Below are positions 1 to 6,075 of a DNA stretch of 8,875 nucleotides, in pieces. Below the pieces are notes generated by a model. That model had not been told where the DNA came from and did no database searches. It saw only the letters and a list, made by a program, of their open reading frames with translations. Origin of the DNA: Anaerolineae bacterium (lineage in GTDB: Bacteria; Chloroflexota; Anaerolineae; JAAYZQ01); the NCBI GenBank assembly GCA_016929795.1, contig JAFGIA010000465.1, forward strand, positions 1 through 8,875, written 5' to 3'. The first letter of the stretch is position 1. Every line of letters begins with the position of its first letter. The position numbers were made by a program, and so were the translations under genes.

Positions 1-123
1 AACACCATCCAGGGCCTGGAGCAGGGCCGCCTGAAGGACGGCGACCTGATGGCGATGGTGGCGGCGGGGATTGGGTACGTGTGGGCGGCGGGATGCGTCC
101 GTTGGGGAGAGGTAGATCGGTAG
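1..123 (+). CDS. C-terminal end of a KAS III (FabH-like) protein, 5' truncated by the window
   Basis: Frame 1 is open from the first base and gives 40 residues before TAG at 121-123. The stretch with GDLMAMVAAGIGYVWAAG, followed by CVRWG, matches the last strands of the FabH/KAS III fold, where E. coli FabH has a GGGFTWGSALVRF-like ending. The preceding DG-L-DGD pattern fits the usual turn before this strand (FabH: DGRIKPGQ). The catalytic Cys/His/Asn region lies upstream of the window, so activity cannot be judged. It is the first of two KAS III-fold proteins in the locus. The last four sense codons (Val-Asp-Arg preceded by Glu) and the stop lie inside the octamer hairpin that follows, so the extreme C-terminus may be supplied by the repeat rather than by ancestral gene sequence. 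Family call fairly sure; exact reaction unknown. Confidence 0.72.
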   Translation, partial: NTIQGLEQGRLKDGDLMAMVAAGIGYVWAAGCVRWGEVDR

Positions 124-168
124 ATTGGTAGGTTGGGACGGACCAATCTACCAATCTACCAATCTACC
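111..168. repeat. Stop-codon-overlapping octamer hairpin, element 1
   Basis: The left arm 111-136 holds the units GGTAGATC, GGTAGATT and GGTAGGTT. The right arm 143-168 is three exact copies of CCAATCTA plus CC. The arms pair over 26 positions with one mismatch (118/161) and one G-T pair (132/147), leaving a 6-nt loop GACGGA at 137-142. The stop codon of the upstream KAS III gene (121-123) lies in the left arm. No T-run follows, so it is not a classical intrinsic terminator. The next ribosome binding site starts 14 nt downstream. The same octamer recurs near 8429-8490. Confidence 0.9.
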
Positions 169-195
169 AACTGCAAAGAAAGAGGAGAAGATCGA

Positions 196-963
196 ATGAT
201 GCGGTTGAAAGACAAAGTAGCCCTGATCACCGGTGGTGCCGCCGGCATCGGCAAGGCGACCGCGCAGCGATTCCTGGAAGAGGGGGCGCGGGTCATCATT
301 TGCGACGTGAACCAGGAAGCGGGCGATGCGGCAGTGGCCGAGCTGGGGGCGGGCGCCGAGTTTTACAAGGTGGACGTCACGAACCGGCAGGCGGTGCAGG
401 CGTGGATAGACGGCGTGGTGGACAAGTATGGCCGCGTCGACATCCTGGTGAACAATGCCGGCCTGCTGCGCGACAACATGCTGGTCAAGATGAAGGACGG
501 CGAGGTCGTCAAGCAGATGCCCGAGCACGATTTCGACCTGGTGATCGCCGTCAACCTGAAGGGGGTATTCAACTGCGCGCAGGCGGTGGCCCCACACATG
601 ATCCGCCAGGGCAGCGGCGTGATCCTGAACGCGACCTCGATCGTCGGCCTGGACGGCAACTTTGGGCAGACGAACTATGTCGCCACCAAGGCCGGCGTGG
701 TGGGCATGACCAAGGTGTGGGCGCGCGAGTTGGGGCGGAGTGGCGTGCGCGTCAACGCCGTCGCTCCAGGCTTTACCGCCACCGAGATGGTGATGCAGAT
801 GCCTGAAAAGGTCCTCGAAGGCATGCGCGCACGCACGCCGCTGGGGCGCATGGCGACCCCGCGCGATATTGCCAACGCCTACCTTTTCCTGGCATCGGAC
901 GAGGCGAGCTTTATCACCGGCGACGTGCTGCGCGTCGATGGCGGGATCGTCGTCGGCACGTAA
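196..963 (+). CDS. SDR-family oxidoreductase, FabG-like 3-oxoacyl/3-hydroxyacyl (CoA or ACP) reductase/dehydrogenase
   Basis: A 255-aa classical short-chain dehydrogenase of normal length. Visible motifs: nucleotide-binding TGGAAGIG at residues 12-19, NNAG at 86-89, Asn120 in VNLKG, and the catalytic Ser148, Tyr161 and Lys165 (YxxxK). The C-terminal end around GDVLRVDGG (residues 242-250) is typical of FabG-like enzymes. Asp38 closes strand beta-2, which in classical SDRs usually indicates NAD(H) rather than NADP(H), so oxidation of a 3-hydroxyacyl thioester is as likely as reduction (inference). Start: GAGGAG at 182-187 lies 8 nt before ATG 196. An in-frame ATG at 199 is possible but spaced worse. 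An upstream in-frame start at 133 would lie inside the hairpin and is rejected. The downstream ligase begins 20 nt after the stop, indicating co-transcription. Other SDR substrates (a sugar, alcohol or aromatic diol) cannot be excluded. Confidence 0.88.
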   Translation: MMRLKDKVALITGGAAGIGKATAQRFLEEGARVIICDVNQEAGDAAVAELGAGAEFYKVDVTNRQAVQAWIDGVVDKYGRVDILVNNAGLLRDNMLVKMKDGEVVKQMPEHDFDLVIAVNLKGVFNCAQAVAPHMIRQGSGVILNATSIVGLDGNFGQTNYVATKAGVVGMTKVWARELGRSGVRVNAVAPGFTATEMVMQMPEKVLEGMRARTPLGRMATPRDIANAYLFLASDEASFITGDVLRVDGGIVVGT

Positions 964-968
964 AATGA

Positions 969-982
969 GGGGGGGGGAGGAG
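969..982 (+). promoter_or_regulatory. Ribosome binding site merged with a nine-G run
   Basis: Nine consecutive G (969-977) run into AGGAG (978-982). GGAGG at 976-980 leaves only 3 nt to ATG 984, shorter than the 4-9 nt seen at the other genes here. The ATG is still favoured because the protein begins with the usual N-terminal helix of acyl-CoA synthetases (ADLLTNRARLTPDREAL). The homopolymer could slip in replication or sequencing, which would change spacing but no coding frame. Confidence 0.55.
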
Positions 983-983
983 T

Positions 984-2531
984 ATGGACGCTGCAGACCT
1001 GCTCACCAACCGTGCACGGCTGACGCCGGATAGGGAAGCGCTGGTGGTGCTGCCCCGTGGCGCGCGCTATACGTACCGCGCGCTGAACGACAGAGCCGTG
1101 CGGCTGGCCAACTGGATGCGAGCGTTGGGCGTAGAAAAAGGGGATCGGGTGTCGATCCTGGCGCACAATGACGTCGCCTACCTCGATCTGCTCTACGGCC
1201 TGCCCAAGATCGGGGCGGTGTTCGCGCCGCTCAACTGGCGCCTCGTTGCCCGCGAGCTGGCTTACATCGTGCGTGACTGTGCGCCGCAGGCCCTGATCGT
1301 CGGCCCCGAGTTTGTCGACCTGTTCCACGAGATGCGTGCCGCGATCGACGTGCCGCATATCATCGCGCTCGAAGGAGCGCAGGTGCAGGGAGCGCTCGAT
1401 TACAAAGCGGGCCTGGCCGTTGCCTCGGGCGTCGAGCCGGAGCGCCCGCCGCTCGACGGCGATGACGCGCTGGCCATCCTCTACACGTCGGGCACGATGG
1501 GCCACCCCAAGGGGGCGATGATCCCCCATCGCCAGGTATTGTGGAACGCGATCAATACCGTGGTGAGCTGGGGCCTGACAGAGAAGGATGTGTCGCCGGT
1601 GTTCACGCCCCTCTTTCACAGCGGCGGCTTGTTCGCCTTTCTGACGCCCCTCTTTTACGCCGGTGGGCGCCTTCTCCTCTTTCGCACCTTTGACCTCGAC
1701 GCGATTTTCGACGCAATCCCCGGCGAAGGGTGCACGGTGCTGCTCGGCGTGCCGACGATCTACCGCATGCTGATGGACTCGCCCCGCTTCCCCGACGCCG
1801 ATTTCTCCTCCATGCGCTTTTTCATCAATGGGGGCGCGGCGCTGCCGCCGGAGCTGTGGCGCGAGTGGATTGCCGCCAAGGGGGGCCTGCTGCGCCGGGG
1901 CTATGGGCTGACAGAGGTGGGGGTCAATTGCTTCAGCATGACCGATGAAGAGTCGATAGACAGGCTCGGCTCGGTGGGCAAGCCGATCTTTCACAGCCAG
2001 ATGCGGCTGATCAACCCCGAGACGGAGCGGGATGTCGCCGCGGGCGTCGAGGGCGAGCTGCTGATCCGCGGTCCGCACGTGTGCACCGGCTACTGGCGGA
2101 ACCCGGAGGCGACGGCCGAGGTGTTGTGGCACGATCCGGAGACGGGCACGGGGCCCTGGTTCCGCACCGGCGACATGGCGTGCCGGGACGAGGATGGCTA
2201 CTACTATATCATCGGGCGCTACAAGGACATGATCAAAAGCGGCGGAGAGAACATCTATGCCGCCGAGGTGGAAAATGTCTTTCGCAGCCACCCCGCCGTC
2301 AAGGACGCCGCCCTGATCGGGATGCCGCACGACACGTGGGGCGAGGTGGGGTTGATGGTGGTGGTTTTGGAGAAGGAAGCCACAGCCACAGAAAAAGAGC
2401 TGTGTGACTATTGCGGCGGGCACCTGGCGCGGTACAAGATACCCAAGAAGGTGATCTTGGCGGACGATCTGCCCTACTCGCCCTACGGCAAAGTGTTAAA
2501 GGGGGAGCTAAAGAAGCACTATGTTGGTTAG
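984..2531 (+). CDS. Acyl-CoA synthetase (AMP-forming, ANL superfamily), copy 1
   Basis: A 515-aa class I adenylate-forming enzyme, the normal length for FadD-like or aryl-CoA ligases. It activates a carboxylic acid with ATP to an acyl-AMP and then forms the CoA thioester. Motifs in order: phosphate-binding loop YTSGTMGHPKG at 167-177, GYGLTE at 306-311, RTGD at 394-397 (the Asp binds ATP ribose), hinge and A8 loop GRYKDMIKSGGENIYAAEVE at 411-430, and catalytic Lys503 in SPYGKVLKGEL. The phosphate loop has Met172 where Thr is normal (TSGTTG), a departure from the family pattern; all other landmarks look intact. It lies between the SDR and an alpha/beta hydrolase and is a paralogue of the ligase at 4471-6018, with the same total length and RTGD/HTGD and Lys503 at identical positions. 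The acyl substrate (fatty, branched, aromatic) cannot be assigned from sequence alone. Confidence 0.92.
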   Translation: MDAADLLTNRARLTPDREALVVLPRGARYTYRALNDRAVRLANWMRALGVEKGDRVSILAHNDVAYLDLLYGLPKIGAVFAPLNWRLVARELAYIVRDCAPQALIVGPEFVDLFHEMRAAIDVPHIIALEGAQVQGALDYKAGLAVASGVEPERPPLDGDDALAILYTSGTMGHPKGAMIPHRQVLWNAINTVVSWGLTEKDVSPVFTPLFHSGGLFAFLTPLFYAGGRLLLFRTFDLDAIFDAIPGEGCTVLLGVPTIYRMLMDSPRFPDADFSSMRFFINGGAALPPELWREWIAAKGGLLRRGYGLTEVGVNCFSMTDEESIDRLGSVGKPIFHSQMRLINPETERDVAAGVEGELLIRGPHVCTGYWRNPEATAEVLWHDPETGTGPWFRTGDMACRDEDGYYYIIGRYKDMIKSGGENIYAAEVENVFRSHPAVKDAALIGMPHDTWGEVGLMVVVLEKEATATEKELCDYCGGHLARYKIPKKVILADDLPYSPYGKVLKGELKKHYVG

Positions 2532-2554
2532 CTTGTTGGTCCTGGCCAACCAAC
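2523..2554. repeat. Stop-codon-overlapping inverted repeat, element 2
   Basis: GTTGGTT (2523-2529) is the exact reverse complement of AACCAAC (2548-2554). A second GTTGG at 2535-2539 can pair with either CCAAC copy (2546-2550 or 2550-2554). The left arm runs into the ligase stop TAG (2529-2531), so the last codons of the protein (Val-Gly-stop) are part of the arm. The next gene's GGAGG begins 6 nt after the right arm. It has the same layout as the other five elements, though shorter and with a different unit. Confidence 0.65.
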
Positions 2555-2569
2555 CTGACGGAGGAAAAC

Positions 2570-3373
2570 ATGCCAACAGCCAATGTCAACGGCGTCGACA
2601 TCTACCATGAAATTCATGGTGAAGGCGACCCACTCGTTTTGATCGCGGGCCTTGGCTACGATCGGTGGATGTGGCACAGGATGGTGCCCGGGCTGGCGGA
2701 GCATTTCCAGGTGATCGCCTTCGACAACCGTGGGGTCGGCCTGAGCGCCAAGCCGGCAGGGCCCTACACGGCACAGATGCTGGCGGCCGACACGGTAGGA
2801 TTGCTCGATACCCTCGACATCGATGCGGCACACATCATGGGGCATTCGATGGGGGGATTCGTGGCGCAGGCGCTGGCACTCGATCACCCCGCGAGGGTGC
2901 GCAAGCTGATCCTGTCGGCGACGAACTTTGGCGGGCCGCGCCACGTACCGGTGCTGCCCGAGGCGCTGGCCGTGCTGACCGACATGACGTCGGACCCCAT
3001 CACGCGGCTGCGCAGGGGGATCGTGATCAGCACGGCGCCCGGTTTCGCGGATCGGCACCCAGAGCGCATCGACGAGTGGGTGCAATATCGCGTCGAGCAC
3101 CCCATCGATCCACACGGTTACCAGGCGCAGCTTGGCATCGGCATGGCGCTGCTGGCCGAAGCAGCCAGCTTTGAGCAGAGGCTGAAGGATGTGACGGCGC
3201 CAACCCTGATCCTGCACGGCCAGCACGACAAGGTGGTGCCGCCGGAGAATGCGCGGCTCCTCGCACAGCAGGTGCCCAACAGCACGGTCGAGATCCTGCC
3301 CGACGCGGGGCACTTTTTCCCGTTCGAGGTGCCGGACGAGGCGGTGAGGGTGATCGTGGAGTTTCTGGCATGA
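2570..3373 (+). CDS. Alpha/beta-fold hydrolase 1
   Basis: A 267-aa alpha/beta hydrolase of normal length. The oxyanion region is AGLGYDRWMW (residues 26-35), followed by the FDNRGVGLS strand-turn. The nucleophile elbow is GHSMGG with Ser93, the acid is probably Asp220 in GQHDKVVP, and the base is His248 in DAGHFFPFE, so the triad is complete. There is no signal peptide, so it is cytoplasmic. The overall look resembles 3-oxoadipate enol-lactonase and meta-cleavage-product hydrolases, but this superfamily is too broad to name a substrate; thioesterase, lactonase and C-C hydrolase roles are all possible. Start: GGAGG at 2560-2564 sits 5 nt before ATG 2570. The frame is open further upstream, but that part overlaps the ligase and is rejected. 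The stop overlaps the start of the next gene as ATGA, implying translational coupling with the KAS III protein. Confidence 0.88.
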   Translation: MPTANVNGVDIYHEIHGEGDPLVLIAGLGYDRWMWHRMVPGLAEHFQVIAFDNRGVGLSAKPAGPYTAQMLAADTVGLLDTLDIDAAHIMGHSMGGFVAQALALDHPARVRKLILSATNFGGPRHVPVLPEALAVLTDMTSDPITRLRRGIVISTAPGFADRHPERIDEWVQYRVEHPIDPHGYQAQLGIGMALLAEAASFEQRLKDVTAPTLILHGQHDKVVPPENARLLAQQVPNSTVEILPDAGHFFPFEVPDEAVRVIVEFLA

Positions 3374-4389
3374 CACGCTACGCGCGGATAGTGAGCACAG
3401 GCCGCTACATCCCGAAAAAGGTCGTCACCAACCAGGATCTGAACGAGATGCTCGGCGAGAATGTGGACGAATGGCTGGTGGAGAACGTCGGGATTCGCGA
3501 GCGGCACGTGATGGCCGAGGACGAGATGACGTCGGACATGATCGTCGCCGCGTCACGGCAGGCGCTCGAGCGGGCCGGGCTGGAAGCCGGCGACCTTGAC
3601 CTGATTATGGTCGCGACCGATACGCCCGACTATATCAGCCCGGCGACGGCATCGGTGGTGCAGTCCAAGCTCGGCGTGGCCCATGTTGGCACATTCGACG
3701 TGAACTGTGCGTGCGCGGCGTGGGTGACGGCCCTCGATATGGCGGCGCGCTACATCGCCACGGACTCGAGCCTGCACCACATCCTGGTCGCGGGCGGCTA
3801 TGGCATGACCAAGTACCTCGACTGGGGCGACAAGTACACGGCCACGCTCTTTGCGGACGGAGCGGGCGTCGCTATCGTCGGTGCCGGCGACGAGCCCGGC
3901 TTTTTGAGCGGCAAGCTGTTCGCCGACGGCACCTATCACGATGCGCTCGGCATCTATACCGGCGGCACCTTCCGGCCGGCGACGCCAGAGGTGGTGCACG
4001 AGCTGGGCAAGCCGCGCGTCGAGTTTGTGCGCAAATTTCCGGCGACATTCAACAGCGACAACTGGCCGCCGCTGGTGCGCGCGGTGGTCGATAGGGCCGG
4101 CCTGACCCTCGATGAGATCGACTTCTATCTCTTTACCCAGCTCAACATCCGCACCATCGAGTTCATGATGGACAACCTGGGCCAGCCGATGACCAAGACA
4201 CACTGGATCATGGACAAGTGGGGCTACCTGGGCTCGGCGTGCATCCCGGCCGCACTCGACGACGCGCTGCACGGCGGGATGGCGGCGCGCGGGCTGCCCC
4301 CGGCACCCAGGCCCGGTGACCACGTGGTATTCTGTGCCAGTGGCGGCGGGCTGGCGATGGCGGCCGGCGTGTGGCGGTGGGTAGGATAA
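3370..4389 (+). CDS. KAS III (FabH)-fold thiolase-superfamily protein with a non-standard active site
   Basis: A 339-aa protein, close to the usual FabH length. Family landmarks: the N-terminal GRYIPKKVVTN and a VGIRERH segment (residues 40-46), the TPDYISPATASVVQ region, the nucleophile segment DVNCACAAW with Cys115 equal to FabH Cys112, and C-terminal FCASGGGLAMAAGVWRW. An ungapped alignment by eye to E. coli FabH puts Thr256 (FTQLN) at catalytic His244 (PHQAN) and Tyr286 (WGYLGSA) at Asn274 (HGNTSAA). FabH uses that His and Asn to decarboxylate malonyl-ACP, so this protein may instead transfer an acyl group or make or break a C-C bond without malonate decarboxylation (inference). ATG 3370 overlaps the preceding hydrolase stop by 4 nt, and GTGAGGGTGA upstream offers only a weak ribosome binding site, consistent with coupled translation. 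The automatic label 3-oxoacyl-ACP synthase III could mislead here. Confidence 0.87.
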   Translation: MTRYARIVSTGRYIPKKVVTNQDLNEMLGENVDEWLVENVGIRERHVMAEDEMTSDMIVAASRQALERAGLEAGDLDLIMVATDTPDYISPATASVVQSKLGVAHVGTFDVNCACAAWVTALDMAARYIATDSSLHHILVAGGYGMTKYLDWGDKYTATLFADGAGVAIVGAGDEPGFLSGKLFADGTYHDALGIYTGGTFRPATPEVVHELGKPRVEFVRKFPATFNSDNWPPLVRAVVDRAGLTLDEIDFYLFTQLNIRTIEFMMDNLGQPMTKTHWIMDKWGYLGSACIPAALDDALHGGMAARGLPPAPRPGDHVVFCASGGGLAMAAGVWRWVG

Positions 4390-4392
4390 ATA

Positions 4393-4458
4393 GAAGGTTG
4401 GAAGATTGGAAAGCTGGGCTGCCCGGCCTTCCAACCTTCCAACCTTCCAACCTTCCAC
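4393..4458. repeat. Octamer palindrome between KAS III and ligase 2, element 3
   Basis: The right side is four tandem copies of CCTTCCAA (4427-4434, 4435-4442, 4443-4450, and 4451-4458 ending in C). The left side GAAGGTTGGAAG (4393-4404) is the exact reverse complement of 4436-4447 and also of 4428-4439, one octamer away. Folded about position 4420, 4393-4419 pairs with 4421-4447 with only two mismatches and one G-T pair. It begins 3 nt after the stop and ends immediately before AAGGAGG of the next gene. The four right-arm copies allow alternative registers. There is no T-run. Confidence 0.9.
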
Positions 4459-4470
4459 AAAGGAGGGCAC

Positions 4471-6018
4471 ATGTATATCGGCGACTATCTCGCCCGGCGC
4501 GAAATCTATAGCCCCGACAGGCTCGCCATTGTCGACGTGGGCAAAGAGCCTGAGCTGCGCCTGACCTACCGCGAGTGGAATCGGCGCGTGAACCGGCTGG
4601 CGAACTGGCTGAAGGACGAGGCTGGCGTCGGCTACCGCGACAGGGTGGCGATCCTGGCGCGCGATGGCCTCGAGCACCTCGACCTGCTCTACGCCTGCGG
4701 CAAGCTGGGCGCGATCCACACCGCCCTCAACTGGCGGCTACACCCGCGCGAGCTGGTGGGCCTGATCGAGCAGACGACGCCCAGTGCCCTGCTCTATTCG
4801 GACGATTTCAAGAATGCGGTGGCGCAGGTGGAAGAGGAGACGCGGGGTTCGGCATTCGACATCGGGCGTTACGTGCACCTGGAAGGGGAGGGCATCCCGG
4901 GCAGCCGGCTCTACGAATCTACGATTTCCGCATCTCCAGCTACCCCGGTCACGTATGAAGCACTCGACAAGGAGGATATTGCCTGCCTGCTTTTCACAGG
5001 TGGAACCACCGGCCTGCCCAAGGGAGCGATGGTCAGCCACAGGCAGATCGCGTGGAATGTGCTCAATACGGTGACCCATGACATCACCCACGGTGACGTC
5101 TACCTGTGCGTCTTTCCGCTGTTTCACATTGGTGGCCTCTTTACCTACATGTCGTCGCAGGTCGTTTTCGGCAATACGAGCATCCTCACCCGCCAGTTCG
5201 ATCCAAAGCAGGTACTGGAGCTGATCGAGCGCGAGAAGGTGACGGTGTTTGCCGCGGTCCCGACAATGTACCAGATGCTGACGCAGGCACCGAATTGGGC
5301 CGACGCCGACCTGAGCAGTCTCCGTTTTTGCACGAGTGGGGGTGCGCCGCTGCCCGTGCCCCTGGTTCAAAAGTATGCACGCGAAAAGAAGGTGCGCTTC
5401 AAGCAGGGCTTTGGCATGACCGAGTATGGGCCGGGGCTCTTTGCGCTGCCTGCAGAGGATGCTATCCGCAAGGCGGGCAGCATTGGCCGGCCCAACTTTT
5501 TCCTCGACGTGCGCGTCGTCGACGACGACAACCGGCCCCTTGGTCCCAACGAGGTAGGCGAGCTGGTGCTGAAGGGGCCGAGCGGCTGCTCGGGCTACTG
5601 GAACAATCCCGAGGCGAGCGCTGCTGTCGTCGACGCGGAAGGGTGGTTCCACACAGGCGACATGGTCTACCACGACGAGGGGTGGTACTTTTACGTCGTC
5701 GATCGCAAGAAGGACATGCTCATCTCTGGCGGCGAGAACGTCTACCCCGCCGAGATCGAGGCCGTGCTCTACAAGCACCCGGCGGTGCACATGTGCGCCG
5801 TGGTCGGCGTGCCCGACGAAAAGTGGGGTGAGGTGGGCAAGGCGTGTGTCGTGCTCCAGCCCGGCGCTGTCGCCACCCAGGAGGAGCTATTGGCGTTCAT
5901 GCAGGAGCACCTGGCGCGCTACAAGGTGCCCAAGAGTGTCGAGCTGATGTCTGCGCTGCCGATTTCAGCGGCAGGCAAGATATTAAAGAGGGAGTTGAGG
6001 GAGCACTTTGTGGGCTAG
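4471..6018 (+). CDS. Acyl-CoA synthetase (AMP-forming, ANL superfamily), copy 2
   Basis: A 515-aa adenylate-forming CoA ligase. Motifs in order: LFTGGTTGLPKG phosphate loop (174-185), GFGMTE (313-318), HTGD (394-397), DRKKDMLISGGENVYPAEIE (411-430) and catalytic Lys503 in SAAGKILKREL. Unlike copy 1, the phosphate loop fits the family pattern. The N-terminal part is offset by 8 residues from copy 1 at the phosphate loop, but the C-terminal halves align position for position, and both proteins end in His-aromatic-Val-Gly. The two look like ancient paralogues with different acid-binding pockets, so they may activate different acids of one pathway (inference). Start: AAGGAGG at 4460-4466, 4 nt before ATG. 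Neighbours are the KAS III protein upstream and two hydrolases downstream. The substrate cannot be assigned. Confidence 0.92.
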   Translation: MYIGDYLARREIYSPDRLAIVDVGKEPELRLTYREWNRRVNRLANWLKDEAGVGYRDRVAILARDGLEHLDLLYACGKLGAIHTALNWRLHPRELVGLIEQTTPSALLYSDDFKNAVAQVEEETRGSAFDIGRYVHLEGEGIPGSRLYESTISASPATPVTYEALDKEDIACLLFTGGTTGLPKGAMVSHRQIAWNVLNTVTHDITHGDVYLCVFPLFHIGGLFTYMSSQVVFGNTSILTRQFDPKQVLELIEREKVTVFAAVPTMYQMLTQAPNWADADLSSLRFCTSGGAPLPVPLVQKYAREKKVRFKQGFGMTEYGPGLFALPAEDAIRKAGSIGRPNFFLDVRVVDDDNRPLGPNEVGELVLKGPSGCSGYWNNPEASAAVVDAEGWFHTGDMVYHDEGWYFYVVDRKKDMLISGGENVYPAEIEAVLYKHPAVHMCAVVGVPDEKWGEVGKACVVLQPGAVATQEELLAFMQEHLARYKVPKSVELMSALPISAAGKILKRELREHFVG

Positions 6019-6023
6019 TTCGT

Positions 6024-6059
6024 TTGTTTGTTGGCTGGCCGCGGCCGGCCAACAAACAA
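6024..6059. repeat. GC-rich inverted repeat between ligase 2 and hydrolase 2, element 4
   Basis: TTGTTTGTTGGC (6024-6035) pairs with GCCAACAAACAA (6048-6059), and the stem continues inward through a G-T pair and GG/CC to a GC-only centre (GGCCGCGGCC). It starts 5 nt after the ligase stop. The left side carries a tandem GTTT/GTTTG pattern. The ribosome binding site GGGAGG (6065-6070) follows within 6 nt. It could act as a transcript stabiliser or pause site. It has no U-tract, so complete termination is not expected. Confidence 0.82.
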
Positions 6060-6075
6060 CCCAAGGGAGGGGATC

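Noticed and set aside
111..168. Insertion sequence ends
   Set aside because: No transposase, no target duplication seen; the inverted arms face each other across a 6-nt loop rather than bounding a gene.
143..172. CRISPR array or phage attachment site
   Set aside because: Units are 8 nt in direct tandem with no spacers; no integrase, tRNA or cas gene in the window.
133..195. Earlier in-frame start for the SDR gene
   Set aside because: It would translate the octamer hairpin; no ribosome binding site, and GAGGAG at 182-187 fits the ATG at 196.
879..2423. Long open frame on the minus strand opposite ligase 1, and similar ones at 2528-3376, 3553-4719 and 4738-5790
   Set aside because: High-GC antisense shadows: compositionally odd (rich in Arg, His, Val, Gln), no recognisable motif or ribosome binding site, fully opposite well-supported genes.
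6024..6059. Rho-independent terminator
   Set aside because: Strong stem but no following T-run; the next ribosome binding site is within 6 nt and genes continue in the same direction. The same holds for the other five hairpins.
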